Assembly: GCF_905220565.1 (NCBI RefSeq)
Contig: NC_059398.1
Coordinates: forward strand, 11,863,210-11,927,209
Length of the DNA stretch: 64,000 bases
Source of the DNA: Melitaea cinxia
Taxonomy: Eukaryota; Arthropoda; Insecta; Lepidoptera; Nymphalidae
Direction: 5' to 3'
Shown: positions 45,563-56,730 of the stretch, piece by piece
How positions within the stretch are numbered: position 1 is the stretch's first letter
How the letters are laid out: each line of letters starts with the position of its first letter
Position numbers and translations under genes: made by a program
Notes under the pieces: model-generated
Databases searched by the model: none
What the model was told of the DNA's origin: nothing
What the model saw: only the letters and a program-made list of their open reading frames with translations

Positions 45563-45822
45563 GTGCTGTGTGGCTACAGCACCAAAGAATATCCCCCCTC
45601 TCTTCCCGTGGGTGTCGTCAGAGGCGACTAAGGGATAACAAGGTTCCACTACCACCTTGGAACTTAAGAAGCCGACCGATGGCGGGATAACCATCTAACC
45701 GCTGGCTTTGAAACACACAAGCCGAAGACGGGCAGCAGCGTCTTAGGTGCGACAAAGCCAGGCCTATGTCCAGCAGTGGACTGCAATAGGCTGGAATGAT
45801 GATGATGATGATGAATGATGAA
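45563..45822 (+). mobile_element. Repeat family B, internally deleted, opposite orientation
   Basis: Starts gtgctgtgtggctac, loses the segment between gcgacaaagccagg and cctatgtccagcag, and ends with a (GAT)n tail (45797-45813). This shows the tail side and hence the reading direction of the family. Confidence 0.8.
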
Positions 45823-47754
45823 AGTGAAAAATTATCAACACTCGTCAAAAATATAACTGTCTTGTACTATGCGTTATAAAAATTTATTAAGAAAATTTAT
45901 TAGTAGATAGTGTAAAAATTAATCAGATATGCAATTTCTATAGTTTTAATTGAAAAAAAAAGCTCAGTAGAACATTCAAACAAAAACATTAGGCTTCGTT
46001 AAAGTTCTAAGCATATAACATTAAATATATCATTGTTTTACTTTATCCCAGTGACAGACAGTCGTAACAAATAAATATACAAGTTACAATGCAAAGAATT
46101 TGTATGTTTAAAAAAGTATATCATTTAGTCGTCCTGTTATACTCGTAAACGCCATCTAGCGACAAGTAGTATGAACAATAAAATTTAATTCAGTATACTC
46201 GTTACATTTGTATTATAACGTTAGTAAGATGAATTTTGAACTTTTTGTTTGAAACAAGCCCTATGCAAATAATTTAAGAGTCCTATTTTCTACCTTCTAC
46301 CTTCTTTAGCTGATATTTGTCAACATAATGTATATACTTATGTACAAATATATATTTAGGAGTAGATGTTAATGTATTTACGTCTTAAATATATAATTTC
46401 TTGTAATATTGAAAGAGTTAAAATAAATTAATATTTTATTTTAAAACAAAACATGTTGATAGCTTCGTCTATTTTAAAAATTAAAACCACCGTCAGATCA
46501 AATATTCTTGTAAGATAGATTATTATTATTAGCTGGTTATTGAAGCCTTAGAGATACATATTTATGTTATTACTATTACAAAACTTAAGGTAAAGATGCG
46601 ATTACATTAATTTTGTAGTTGATAGCTGAGATTTTAGTAAATGTAACCTACAATACAAGACAAATAAGAGACAATCACAAGATATCGCATAAAAGAGGCA
46701 ATTTTCCACTCATAATATATACTTATATTTGAGCCTATAGTGTACTGTGTCATGTTGCAGTGTAATACATAACATTCACGAGTGCTGGTTGGTGGATAAT
46801 ATTCCTACCATGGGTAAGAACTGCTATCAAGTGTTTGTGATAACAAACTACAGACTACACCACAAAGACTGTTTAGGTATAATGAAATAATAGCTGACTG
46901 AACAGTACATTTGCTTTCTTTTAATTTTCTCTGCACCAAACTTATCCTAGTAATGCCAAAAACATTAAAAAAAAACCAATTTGCCACAATCGTTCGGAAC
47001 CCAAAAATATATTTTTTTACTAATAGATTGTGCATTCATTTTTTATTTATATAGACATATAATTATAAAATTTATTTTAATGCAATGAATGAAACTCAAA
47101 ATAAAACCCATCAAAAACCTTTTTGGAAAATACAACTGTGGTATTACAACAAAACAGCGTAGACTCTACGCTCGCCGTAGAGGATTAGGCACTTATGTTC
47201 AGAAGTGTGAAGCTTACACAAAGTCCCAGGACATTAAAAATATCTTCAGTCCCCATCATTTAACTATTAATTATAGCACCATATTAATATCTTATAAATA
47301 ACAATTACTCTCAGGTATTATTTTTTTACGACTTAGTCACAAAATCACCTACGAAGCAACTTATTAACGTTTACTTATATCCAAAAATTTTTTTTATTGC
47401 AAAGTGTTTGTATACGCTAAATTCAAGCTACATTTAATCGATGTCCGTAGGGTAACTGTATCACCATTACCTGACAAAATTAGTCTTGAAAATAAGAAAC
47501 TCATAAATTTTAAACAAAAAAGAGGTAAAACAGATAACAAACCCTTCATTCCTTAGAAACCTTACCTATTTATTTCTTTCTAATATACTAAAATTTTTAG
47601 ATTTCCAGTTGACAGAAAAGAAGGGTTGATGATGAAAAAGAAATGTAATATATAACTTTTCTATACTAACTTACTATAACTATGTCTACTTTAAGTATCA
47701 GATAATTTTATCGCCATCAGGGGAAACAGGCCTTAACAACATTAAACATAGCTA
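45823..47754. other. AT-rich non-coding stretch
   Basis: A 70-codon frame at 47089-47301 is Lys/Arg-rich but resembles nothing I know and has AT-driven composition. No repeats recognised. Confidence 0.45.
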
Positions 47755-47935
47755 GAAGGCAAGCCGTCGGTCCCTGTAGTTATCATGTACACCTGAGAGC
47801 GATCGTTACTCATAGTAGGGAATATATCCGCCAACCCGCATTGGAGCAGCGTGGTGGATTAAGCTCTGATCCTTCTCCTACATAGGGAAAAAGGCCTATA
47901 CCCAGTAGTGGGTATCCATTAAGCAGATCGGTGAA
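47755..47935 (+). mobile_element. tRNA-derived SINE (family A), 5'-truncated
   Basis: Begins in the gccgtcggtccc segment and continues through gaatatatccgccaacc to the aggcctatacccagtag tail. It is an undisturbed version of the site into which the helicase element inserted at 151-161. Confidence 0.75.
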
Positions 47936-49165
47936 GATCACGTCTAGTTCGTATCTTAGATTATTAAAGATCAGTTGTTTATGTAAATTGTAAGCCCATA
48001 ACAAAATCTTAGTACCTACCTATAAACTAAAAATCGTTATCAAGACGTACTAATAGAAACATATGGACAAAAGATTTACTAGGTATTATTAAAAAAGTCA
48101 CGTCCTTCATAAATTATAATTCTTTTTTATATGGCACGCGTGCTAGTGTTGTACCTAAATATAGTGAGTGCATGCATAGCTAGTAAGTACTTACTTAGAT
48201 AAAATTGCGTAAGTACTTTTATAGTTGACCTGTTGACCTATGGGGTTTAAAAGTAAGTACCTGGGTGACCGAGCTTAGCTCGGTATTTTTAGTAAATCAT
48301 GTTTTTTGGAAATCATATTTAAATACGAATTACAAATGTATAAAATATGTATAATATTTTTTTACCGACAATAATAAAAAATATAAATAAATATAAAAAA
48401 TCAAAAATAAAAAGATAATTTAAAAATAATAGTAATGAAATGTGAATAATATTTTTCGCTTTTACTGACATAAAAATAAAAAATAAGAACTGGCTATTTA
48501 AATAAATAATAACGAGTGCAAGTAGAAAAAATAATAATAATAATCGATCTGAATAGTTGAGGATTAGAACTGTGGTCTTTTCGGTCGGTCGCGACCGGCC
48601 GATTTCCTACCTGAGCTATTAGAACTTTATTGACAAATGCATAAAGTGTATCCTGCACATAAGTTCCGTATAGACTTTAACAGCACGGTGTAGATTTATA
48701 GAATAGACCATTAGGACCTACTTCTCCGTATTCAATAAACTACAAAGTTTTTATTTATATTTGAAAATATAAACGACTCATTATAGTGGAAATCGATGGT
48801 AAAAAACAATACTATATTAGAAACTTTTATGTATTGGTACTGTCATCCGTCAAATAGCTTTACCAATAACTGGTGAGACAGGCCTTAAGAGGCTAAAAAC
48901 TTAAGGCTAAGCCTATCTAGGTACATATTAAATAACGACCTACGAGCAAAGGGAGGGGTCAGAAGCACTGACCCATTGGTTATTACCCCAACTTATTTGT
49001 AATAAAAGGACTCTAAAACTATTAAGTAGGGATTGCAATACCGTAATTCAATTCTACGGGATCGAAAAGAGAGAATGATTAATCTTGCGCGGGATACTGC
49101 ACTCTTAAATTAATATTATAAAACCAAAGGTGTAGTAGTAATTAAAACTACATGTTTTTGTTTAT
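47936..49165. other. Non-coding stretch
   Basis: AT-rich; a short palindromic ggtcggtcgcgaccggcc at about 48582-48600 is the only structure noted. Confidence 0.45.
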
Positions 49166-49176
49166 CATATTACATT

Positions 49177-49508
49177 CATCATCATTACAGCCTATACAGT
49201 CCACTGCTGGACACAGGCCTCCACAAGTTTACGTCAAAAATAACGTGAACTCATGTGTTCTGCCCATAGTCACCACGCTGGGCAGGCGGGTTGGTGACCG
49301 CAGTACTGGCTTTGTCGCACCAAAGACGCTGCTGCCCGTCTTCGGCCTGTGTATTTCAAAGCCAGCAGTTGGATGGTTATCCCGCCATCGGTCGGCTTCT
49401 TAAGTTCCAAGATGGTTGTGGAACCTTGTTATCCCTTAGTCGCCTCTTACGACACCCACGGGAAGAGAGGGGGTGGCTAAATTCTTTAGTGCCGTAGCCA
49501 CACAGCAC
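49177..49508 (-). mobile_element. Repeat family B, full copy
   Basis: Flanked by catattacatt (49166-49176 and 49509-49519). 332 bp, near-identical to 44498-44837. Confidence 0.85.
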
Positions 49509-49654
49509 CATATTACATTGTACATAATAAATTTTCATTCGACACTTAGGTGCAACAACCATCTTTGACTCATATTCATTTGTAAATACAAGTTGCATCT
49601 ATGTTACTTTTGCCAATGTCATAATAAGTAGAATAAATTGGTAGACCTTAAGTA

Positions 49655-49915
49655 GATAGACACAAATCTTTCTCCATATAAGAGAAGGTTTGGAGCTTAA
49701 TCCATCCAGATTGTTGGATATATTCTGGATAACAACCAGGACCGATAGCTTAATGTGCTCTCCCAGCACGATGGGGAGACTTAAAGGAGCAGATATCCAA
49801 ACAGGAAAGAAATATTTATACAAATACAAATAAAACTATCCGTCCCGAACGGGAATCGAACCAATTAACGGCTGGTGTTTAGGTGCGTAAATGGCACACG
49901 CACCACTAGGTACAC
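49655..49915 (-). mobile_element. SINE family A relative with a different tRNA-like head
   Basis: The tail half (agaaggtttggagcttaat, gttggatatattc, aggaccgatagcttaa) matches family A in reverse, but the head carries cgaacgggaatcgaacc, a clean B box in reverse, followed by gtgcgtaaatggcac. It may be a sub-family or a re-headed SINE. Confidence 0.6.
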
Positions 49916-50026
49916 CAGAACGGATATTAGTTGGACATAATGGAAATGTTTATTAGTTTGTAATAATTTTATAAGTGTTTTATATAGTTATAAACTTGCC
50001 TAACTAAAGTGCAACTAAGTGCTTAT

Positions 50027-50027
<1 letters not shown>

Positions 50028-50073
<46 letters not shown>

Positions 50074-50400
50074 CAGCCTATCGCAGTCCACTGCTGGACA
50101 TACGCCTCCACAAGTTCGCGCCAAAAATAGCGTGAACTCATGTGTTTTATCCATAGTCACCACGCTGTGCAGGCGGGTTGGTGACCGCACGGCTGGCTTT
50201 GTCGCACCGAAGACGCTGCTGCCCCTCTTCGGCCTGTGTATTTGAAAGCCAGAAGTTTGGATGGTTGGTTATCCCGCCATCGGTCGGCATTTTAAGTTCC
50301 AAGATGTTAGTGGAACTGTGTTATCCCTTAGTCGCCTCTTACGACACCCACAGGAAGAGAGGAAGTGGCTATATTCTTTACTGTCTTAATCACACAGACA
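50028..50400 (-). mobile_element. Repeat family B with a (CA)22 tail
   Basis: The tail side is a 44-bp CA run (50029-50072) in place of the ATC/GAT run of other copies, and gcttata flanks both ends (50021-50027, 50401-50407). Diverged from the 44498/49177 pair. Confidence 0.75.
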
Positions 50401-50407
50401 GCTTATA

Positions 50408-51197
50408 ACAATATAGATATAATCGGTTCCCTGAAGGTACAGTTAGGTAAAAGTAGGTAAATCAAAATAATTAAAATATTAAACCTACAAAATAAGATAT
50501 GAAATTATTATAATGTCTGTGAGTGAATAGTGTAATTTTGTATATAGTGTAATTTAAATTAATTAATTTTTACACAAAAAAAAAAAACAGTGATTATAAA
50601 CTTAAACTATAAGAGGATGTCGTAGTACCGACGTGACATAAAATCCTAGTTTAACTGTTTTTAATTATTCCTCCTAACTCTTATAACAACACAAAATTTT
50701 AATCCTATTTCTTAAACATAAATTATTATTTAAAAATTGTATTCTCTGCTTTCTGAACGATCTTAATTATTATATCATTTCAAACCAGTCGCAATATAAA
50801 CGTCTATTTAATTTCAAAACTATGTCGATAATGATGCTCCTTTTGACAAATTTGTGTCAATTTAGAGTAATAAAATAGAGTTTAATGTCGCATTTACAGT
50901 GATGCGGTCTTCCGTAACGTGTAATTATCAGCAAAAAGGACTCGTTTCATAAGGATATTAGGTCTATTATCTACCTACCCACTACCTATTACGATCCTAT
51001 CATATTCATTAATGTATTTTTAGAAATAATACGAACGATAATAAATGTTCATATGAACGATATCAATGTATAATTCAAAAGATAAGTTTTAGAAATAAAT
51101 TAGTTGAAAAAAATAATGCTAAATCGATAGAGATATCTTTGTACGAATTCTAACAAATATTGACTATCTCTATTATTATTGTTTTGTACGTAAATGA
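50408..51197. other. AT-rich non-coding stretch
   Basis: Nothing recognised. Confidence 0.5.
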
Positions 51198-51541
51198 TGC
51201 CGCGCCGCGTTAGCGCAATGGTCACAGCACTGGTTTGTGGCTTATGCGCTGGCGGTTGCGGTTTCGATCCCCGCACATGGCAAATATTTGTATTGGTCAT
51301 ACAGATATTTGCCGTGACCTGGGTGTTTGTGCAATCCTTGTAGGTCTCCCCACCGTGCGGAGATAACGTTAAGCCGTCGGTCCCGGTTCTTATCATACAC
51401 ATCTAATAACGATCCTAACTCATATTAGGGAATATATCCACCAACCTGCCTTGGAGCAGCGTGGTGGATTAAGCTCTGATCCTTTTCCTATATGTGAAAG
51501 AGGCCTATGCCCTGCAGTGGGATGTTAGAGGCTGAAGCGCA
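51198..51541 (+). mobile_element. tRNA-derived SINE (family A), full length
   Basis: A-box-like tagcgcaatgg (51211-51221) and B-box-like gtttcgatcc (51261-51270) lie in a tRNA-like head; the body and the ggctgaagcg end match the other copies. It serves as the reference for family A here. Confidence 0.85.
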
Positions 51542-52571
51542 TGAACCGCATGTTAATATTTATTCAATTTAGAGGCATTGTGCCAAAAAGCGACATGTAA
51601 TAGGTATAAAACTGACGTTTCAACAATATTTAATACATTAAAGATTACAGGTACATGCAAGGGTAGGCATTATTAAAATGTTGTTATGTTAATTTCTCAA
51701 ACTGATACTTTTTTTTCAAACTGATACTTATTAGGTATGCTGTTTGTTTTCCCGCTTGAACAACTATTTGCAACTATTTTTAAAGCCATAGGTATATATA
51801 TTCTTTTACCTCCTCAGCAAGTAAATTGGATTTCTTTCGACTTCAATTATAACATTATTGACGATATTATTAAAACTTCGATGTAATTCAAAAGATGTTT
51901 TGCTTTGTAATATTACTTCCATTATTTTTCTACCGAGTACGATAACGCAGACGGCAATCAATTCGCATCTTTTGTTAATGCATTCCCGTTACAAGTCCCA
52001 CGAACACCACTATCACTGCTAGCTCTGTAATCTTGAACGTCTATTATGCATAGAAAACACTAGTTAGGACAATAAAAACTCCCGCTATTACTACGTGGAA
52101 AATCAAACGCCATTACAGCCTATTACATGAAGCCGGCTCCTATGCACTCGCAGTAGGAATCGTTGGTTGCATAAGGTAAAAAAATTTGCATTTTTCATAA
52201 ACAAAAGACTTTTGTTGTGACATTTGTATGTCCAGCGTATAATTTGAAACGGTAATTAGGGATAATTCTCACACAGACATACTTTTACGGTGCCCTTAGC
52301 CTAGTATTATTCGTTTTATGTTTGCACACGTACTTGTAATTTATTTTTTTGTAATTACACGGATACTATGCAAATTTATGGGGCTGAAGTTAAGGTAATG
52401 AACATCCAATTATAAGTTATTAAATTATATTACAATTTGTTTACTTTAATTATTTATTTAGTTATCTATACCATTTCTTTTAAATAATTAAATTATTTAG
52501 AATTGCTTCTTATAACACATTTTTGTCTAAAAACCAGATATTTACATACTGCGTTTATGTGTCCTGGTATA
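51542..52571. other. Non-coding stretch
   Basis: AT-rich; a small unique island at 52095-52170. No gene. Confidence 0.45.
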
Positions 52572-52910
52572 AGGTACCTGAGGGTATTAAGGCCTAGCTA
52601 AGGGGTTTCTGTGATAAAATGAAAAATATTCAATATAATCAACAAGTTTTATTATTAATCAGTCATGTAATTAAATTACTCCTGAATTTTAACAAAAAAT
52701 AGCATCTCCTGCTTAAAACTTAAATAATAATAAACTTTTTTATAAACTCGGTCTGTAGGCCTTATTATACTAGGGTAGGGTAAAAAGGCCTATAGTTAAA
52801 ACTATCTAAAAAACAACTAAAACTCTGATAATTGGTGTTTTTGAGATCGATAATCATATTATTAAAGCAATAGGAACATAATTGTCTTAGAAAACTAAAT
52901 AAATAGCTAC

Positions 52911-54959
52911 TTAACAACCATCAGGACACTGAAAGTCATCAGTATCTTCTACCGACAGCCCGACACACTCTTCATGATACCATTTCGAGCATCGCGAGCA
53001 TTTCCTCATGGCATCATCCATTCTGTCTTCTTCGCAGGCATGACAGTACCAACTCGATTGGTATTGTGTGGTATCTTTGATGGCGGCTGACTTTTTTGCA
53101 GATACGATTTTAGCTTTCTTTGGATTTGAAGTCTTTTTAGATTTCTCTTTTTCTGTCCTATATTTCTTCCCTTCACTGAAATTCTCCTCTTGTCTATTTT
53201 TCTTTCTTTTGTTACTTGGCTTTCTTTTCTCATCATTGTATTTATCAAACAGATCTTTTGTGACTGCAGTGCCTCGATAATTTATGGCTTTACGCCTGAT
53301 AGTCGGTATTTTCGTTTGAACTTTAACAGGCGTAGGCAGGAGATCGTAAAAATCATTTCTTTTTAACTGAATGAGTGGCAAATCATCAGATTCCTCTGAA
53401 CTAGAGCTTGTACCATAAACTGTGCGGTGAAAGTTACAGTGCACAGTTGGATTTCTTGAGATCTGCCCTGTTGATGTTGACCCTATAGCTGGTGATTGCT
53501 TAGCTTCTTCTGGACTCGTCGGTTGAACACAATCAACAGGGGTAATATTTCCTCGAGGGATCTCGGGTATTGAAATCTGTGCCAAAGTTGATGGTGAACT
53601 ATTACCAGATTCTGGGGTCTCCCGTTGATAATACATAGGTGGCACATTTTCTTTGTCAATATCAGGCGTTGAGACTTCCGATAAAATAGACGGTGTTGTA
53701 TCTCCGGATTCTGGAGCTTGTGTTGGAGGACGATCGAGAGCCGGTACGTTCTCTTGTTCGATATCAGGTGCTGGAGCTTCTGATAAAATTGAAGGAGCAA
53801 AAGCTGTTTCTGGTATGGCCTGTGGGTTGAAGGGATACAAGCCCGTTGCCCTTAACCCACTTGTAATATTGCTGTGGGTCATACATTTCGACCAAACGCT
53901 TGAAAGAATGATATTAAAGCGTGCTTTGGTGAGTTTTTTGTCTCTATTTTGGTCCATAAATGATAAAACTTCAGCATCCCAATGATGCTCAAACGATCGA
54001 TATACAGCTTTATCGAGCGGCTGCAGTTCGTGTGTTGTGTTGGAAGGCAAACAGTACAAATTTATACCAAGGGTGTTAGATACATCCACTATAGACAGAT
54101 CTAAATGACATGCTGCTCCGTCAAATATCAAAAGGCATGGCCCCGCGCTTTTGTACCGAGACAAATGTCCTAAAAATGTTTTAAAAAGTTCATTTGTCAT
54201 ATACCCCTTTGCTGATTTTTCAACCAAAGATCCTGGTGGCAAATTATCGAATAATTCTGGTTTCAAGCGTTTTCCCTTGAATATGACCATAGGTGGTATG
54301 GCAGTACCGAGAGCATTAACACATCCTGCAATAGTTACACTTTCAGCATGTTCAGAAGACTGCAAATGAACCCTTTTAGCCCCTTTTTGGGCCAGAACAC
54401 TTTGCTGGTGGTGGACAGTGAGACGGCATCCTTTCTCGTCCATATTATATATTCTCTCGGGGTGATCATTTAAGTCAAATTTATCATAGATATCTTTCAA
54501 TTTTTCAAAATGGTCATTGACAACAAATTGGTTGAGTTTTTGGGCTCTAGCTGGGTTCATGAATTGAGCTTTTCTGACCGATATTTCACTGTGTCTTTTC
54601 ATGAAAGCTTTAAACCAGTCTTTACCTGCAAGTTTGGCAGTATCATTGAAATTGTGCTTTATATTATTTTTTTCACAATATTTATAAACCAATCGACGCA
54701 ATATTCTCGGTGTCACAGGCAAGCCCATTTCAGAATACCGGATTATCCTTTGCACAAGTTGAGCTTCCTCTTCATCATTTAATATAGGTTTACGTCCTAA
54801 AGTTTTCTTTAAATTGCCAGACTGCAGATGATTTCTGATTGTTCTTCTAGGAACTTTATATCTTTCTGCAGCCGTATACGTACTCATAGATCCTCTTTGT
54901 ACTGCTCGAACAGCTGAGATCAGATCCTCTTCTGACCACAATGCCCGTTTAGGAGGCAT
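52911..54959 (-). CDS. pogo-type transposase with C-terminal PHD finger (682 aa)
   Basis: Cut-and-paste transposase of the Tc1/mariner-pogo group. Domains: psq-type helix-turn-helix (about 8-50), CENP-B-type HTH (about 63-128), DDE_1 catalytic core with D174 (YNMDEKG), D280 (IFDGAACH) and D316 (ELQPLDKA), i.e. the DDD arrangement of pogo. A long Ser/Pro-rich linker (about 385-530) and a Lys-rich basic segment (about 575-630, likely nuclear localisation) follow. Residues 635-682 form a C4HC3 PHD finger (C639, C642, C654, C657, H662, C665, C678, C682), a module that usually reads histone H3 tails. The last Cys pair is spaced by three residues rather than two. I start at ATG 54959 (MPPKRALW) because an upstream in-frame GTG is not a normal eukaryotic start and a good splice acceptor lies just before. 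No stops or frameshifts, so it may be active. Confidence 0.9.
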   Translation of the reverse strand: MPPKRALWSEEDLISAVRAVQRGSMSTYTAAERYKVPRRTIRNHLQSGNLKKTLGRKPILNDEEEAQLVQRIIRYSEMGLPVTPRILRRLVYKYCEKNNIKHNFNDTAKLAGKDWFKAFMKRHSEISVRKAQFMNPARAQKLNQFVVNDHFEKLKDIYDKFDLNDHPERIYNMDEKGCRLTVHHQQSVLAQKGAKRVHLQSSEHAESVTIAGCVNALGTAIPPMVIFKGKRLKPELFDNLPPGSLVEKSAKGYMTNELFKTFLGHLSRYKSAGPCLLIFDGAACHLDLSIVDVSNTLGINLYCLPSNTTHELQPLDKAVYRSFEHHWDAEVLSFMDQNRDKKLTKARFNIILSSVWSKCMTHSNITSGLRATGLYPFNPQAIPETAFAPSILSEAPAPDIEQENVPALDRPPTQAPESGDTTPSILSEVSTPDIDKENVPPMYYQRETPESGNSSPSTLAQISIPEIPRGNITPVDCVQPTSPEEAKQSPAIGSTSTGQISRNPTVHCNFHRTVYGTSSSSEESDDLPLIQLKRNDFYDLLPTPVKVQTKIPTIRRKAINYRGTAVTKDLFDKYNDEKRKPSNKRKKNRQEENFSEGKKYRTEKEKSKKTSNPKKAKIVSAKKSAAIKDTTQYQSSWYCHACEEDRMDDAMRKCSRCSKWYHEECVGLSVEDTDDFQCPDGC

Positions 54960-54973
54960 CGCCACGGTGATAG

Positions 54974-55523
54974 CTGAAAAAATAGGAGTATAATAAGCGC
55001 TTCAGCCTGTAATATCCCACTGCTGGGCATAGGCCTCTTTCCCCATGTAGGAGAAGGATCGGAGCTTAATCCACCATGCTACTCCAATGCGGGTTGGCGA
55101 ATACATTCCCTACTATGAGTAACGATCGCTATCAGATGTACATGATAACAACCAGGACCGACGGCTTATCGTGCTTTCCGAGGCACGGTGGTGAGACCCA
55201 CAAGGACTGCACAAATACTCAGACCACGGCAAACATCTCTATGGCCAATACAAATGTTTGTCATGTGCGGGGTTTGAACCCGCAAGCGCAACAGCCACAA
55301 ACCAGTGCTGTGACCGCTGCGCTAACGCGGCGAGTATAATAAGGCCTATAGCAACATTTTATAGGCCTTAATATCCGCCGACCACGTGCGCAAAGAAAAC
55401 GAAATAAATAAAATTTCGATCACGACACATCACTTAATATAGTAAGGTAGGGCAAGCATACACTAATTAATAAGAAGGCAGTCAATACTTGTATGTAAGT
55501 ATGATATTTCAAAAATTACTTAC
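54974..55523 (-). other. Predicted leader intron of the transposase gene
   Basis: On the minus strand an exact donor GTAAGT (55523-55518) and an acceptor ttttttcag (AG at 54975-54974) bracket about 550 bp, 14 nt before the start codon. Splicing would remove the SINE at 54998-55332. The first exon contains a 62-codon upstream frame (start 55708) that does not join in frame with the transposase. Confidence 0.5.
54998..55332 (-). mobile_element. SINE (family A) inserted in the transposon's leader intron
   Basis: Flanked by the 11-bp duplication agtataataag (54987-54997 and 55333-55343). Head at the right (gctgtgaccgctgcgctaac in reverse, B box in ggtttgaaccc), tail at the left. Confidence 0.9.
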
Positions 55524-55839
55524 GTTTTACTTGAGCCAATTTTAATAATTCGTGCAGCGTGAACGCTCCTTAGAATGTTGTCGGCGACACTGGCGCAGAG
55601 GGCAGTAACAGAACGCGTCCGCCGCTTCGCAGTGACTTGTATACGTACTATGCATGTGTGAGTGTAACCTTGATCGTCAACTACTATATTTCGTACGTTT
55701 TTTGTCACTTAGGCCTTAATAGCCGACAGGCCTTAATACCCGCGGGTACCTTATTTCTTAAATTTTCAGCTATGACGATTGCATTGCTAAATTAAATCCA
55801 AATTGCAAAAACAGTTATGCATTTTATGAAAATAAAAAA

Positions 55840-56015
55840 ACGGACCCAGTAGGATTTCCTTCTATATCCCGGATCCAGAAATACACAATACACAAAAGAA
55901 TAAACGCCCAGACCACGACAAAAACAAAGATTAAAATATATATAACAAATGTTGGTCATGAGCGAGGATCGAGCCTGCAAACTCCAGCATAACAGCCAGT
56001 GCTATAAAGTATTCA
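55840..56015 (-). mobile_element. SINE family A fragment, diverged
   Basis: cgcccagaccacgacaaa, atgttggtcatgagcgagg and atcgagcctgcaaac match the head half of the family in reverse. Confidence 0.55.
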
Positions 56016-56054
56016 AAATTATCAGTAACTATCTATATAATATGATATAATTAT

Positions 56055-56730
56055 GTTTGTTCGCAAACGAAAAAAAAATTATATGACATCGACAAGTTAT
56101 TCAACATAAGTACACGAAATAATAGTCAATTAAATATGCGTTATCAAAGATTACTCAAGAAATATTCATCAAATGTGGATCAAATTTAAATGGGACCATA
56201 TGACCAGCTTCACGTTTCGATTAAACCAAGAATCATCAAAAATGAAACATCCAGTGAAAAGATATAAGGTATAATACAACGTACGCGTTCTTTCCAACAA
56301 AAAAAGAATTGTCAAAATCAGTACACCCAGTAAAAAGTTATTGCGGATTTTCAAGAGTTTTCCTCGATTTCTCTGACATCCCATCATCAGATCCTGGTTT
56401 CCTTATCATGGTACTAAACTAGGGATATCTCCTTTCCAACAAAAAAGAATTATCAAAATCGGTACATCCAGTAGAAAGTTATGCGGTATAATACAACGTA
56501 GGTCGACGAAAAAAGCGTCAAGTAAAAACGCATTATTAGATATAACTCGAAAAGTAGTTGTTAGATCTCAAATAAATTTAAATGGGACCAATCGACACAC
56601 ACCACCTTTCGATTAAAAAAAAATTGTCGAAATCGGTCCACACGGTCAAATTAAAGTGCTGATGTAACATACATAAAAAAAAATACAGTCGAATTGAGAA
56701 CCTCCTCCTTTTTTGGAAGTCGGTTAAAAC
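56055..56730 (-). mobile_element. Repeat family E, long copy
   Basis: gttcgcaaacgaaaaaaaa at the left, ttttggaagtcggttaaa at the right; inside, caaaatcggtacatccagta-type blocks occur more than once, so this copy is longer or internally duplicated. Confidence 0.65.

Larger units (their letters stand above)
52572..55751 (-). mobile_element. pogo/Tigger-type DNA transposon, apparently intact
   Basis: Ends are inverted repeats AGGTACC(T/C)G(A/C)GGGTATTAAGGCCT with two mismatches, each next to a TA duplication (52570-52571 and 55752-55753). The ATTAAGGCCT motif repeats again just inside the right end and aggcctata-type motifs occur inside both ends, probably transposase-binding sites. It carries an uninterrupted transposase and a leader intron. 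Total 3180 bp, of which about 346 bp are a later SINE insertion with its duplication. Confidence 0.9.

Noticed and set aside
47089..47301. Small basic protein gene
   Set aside because: AT-biased codons, no family, no splice or poly(A) context.
54960..54965. GTG start two codons upstream of the transposase ATG
   Set aside because: GTG is not a normal start in animals and the ATG follows immediately.
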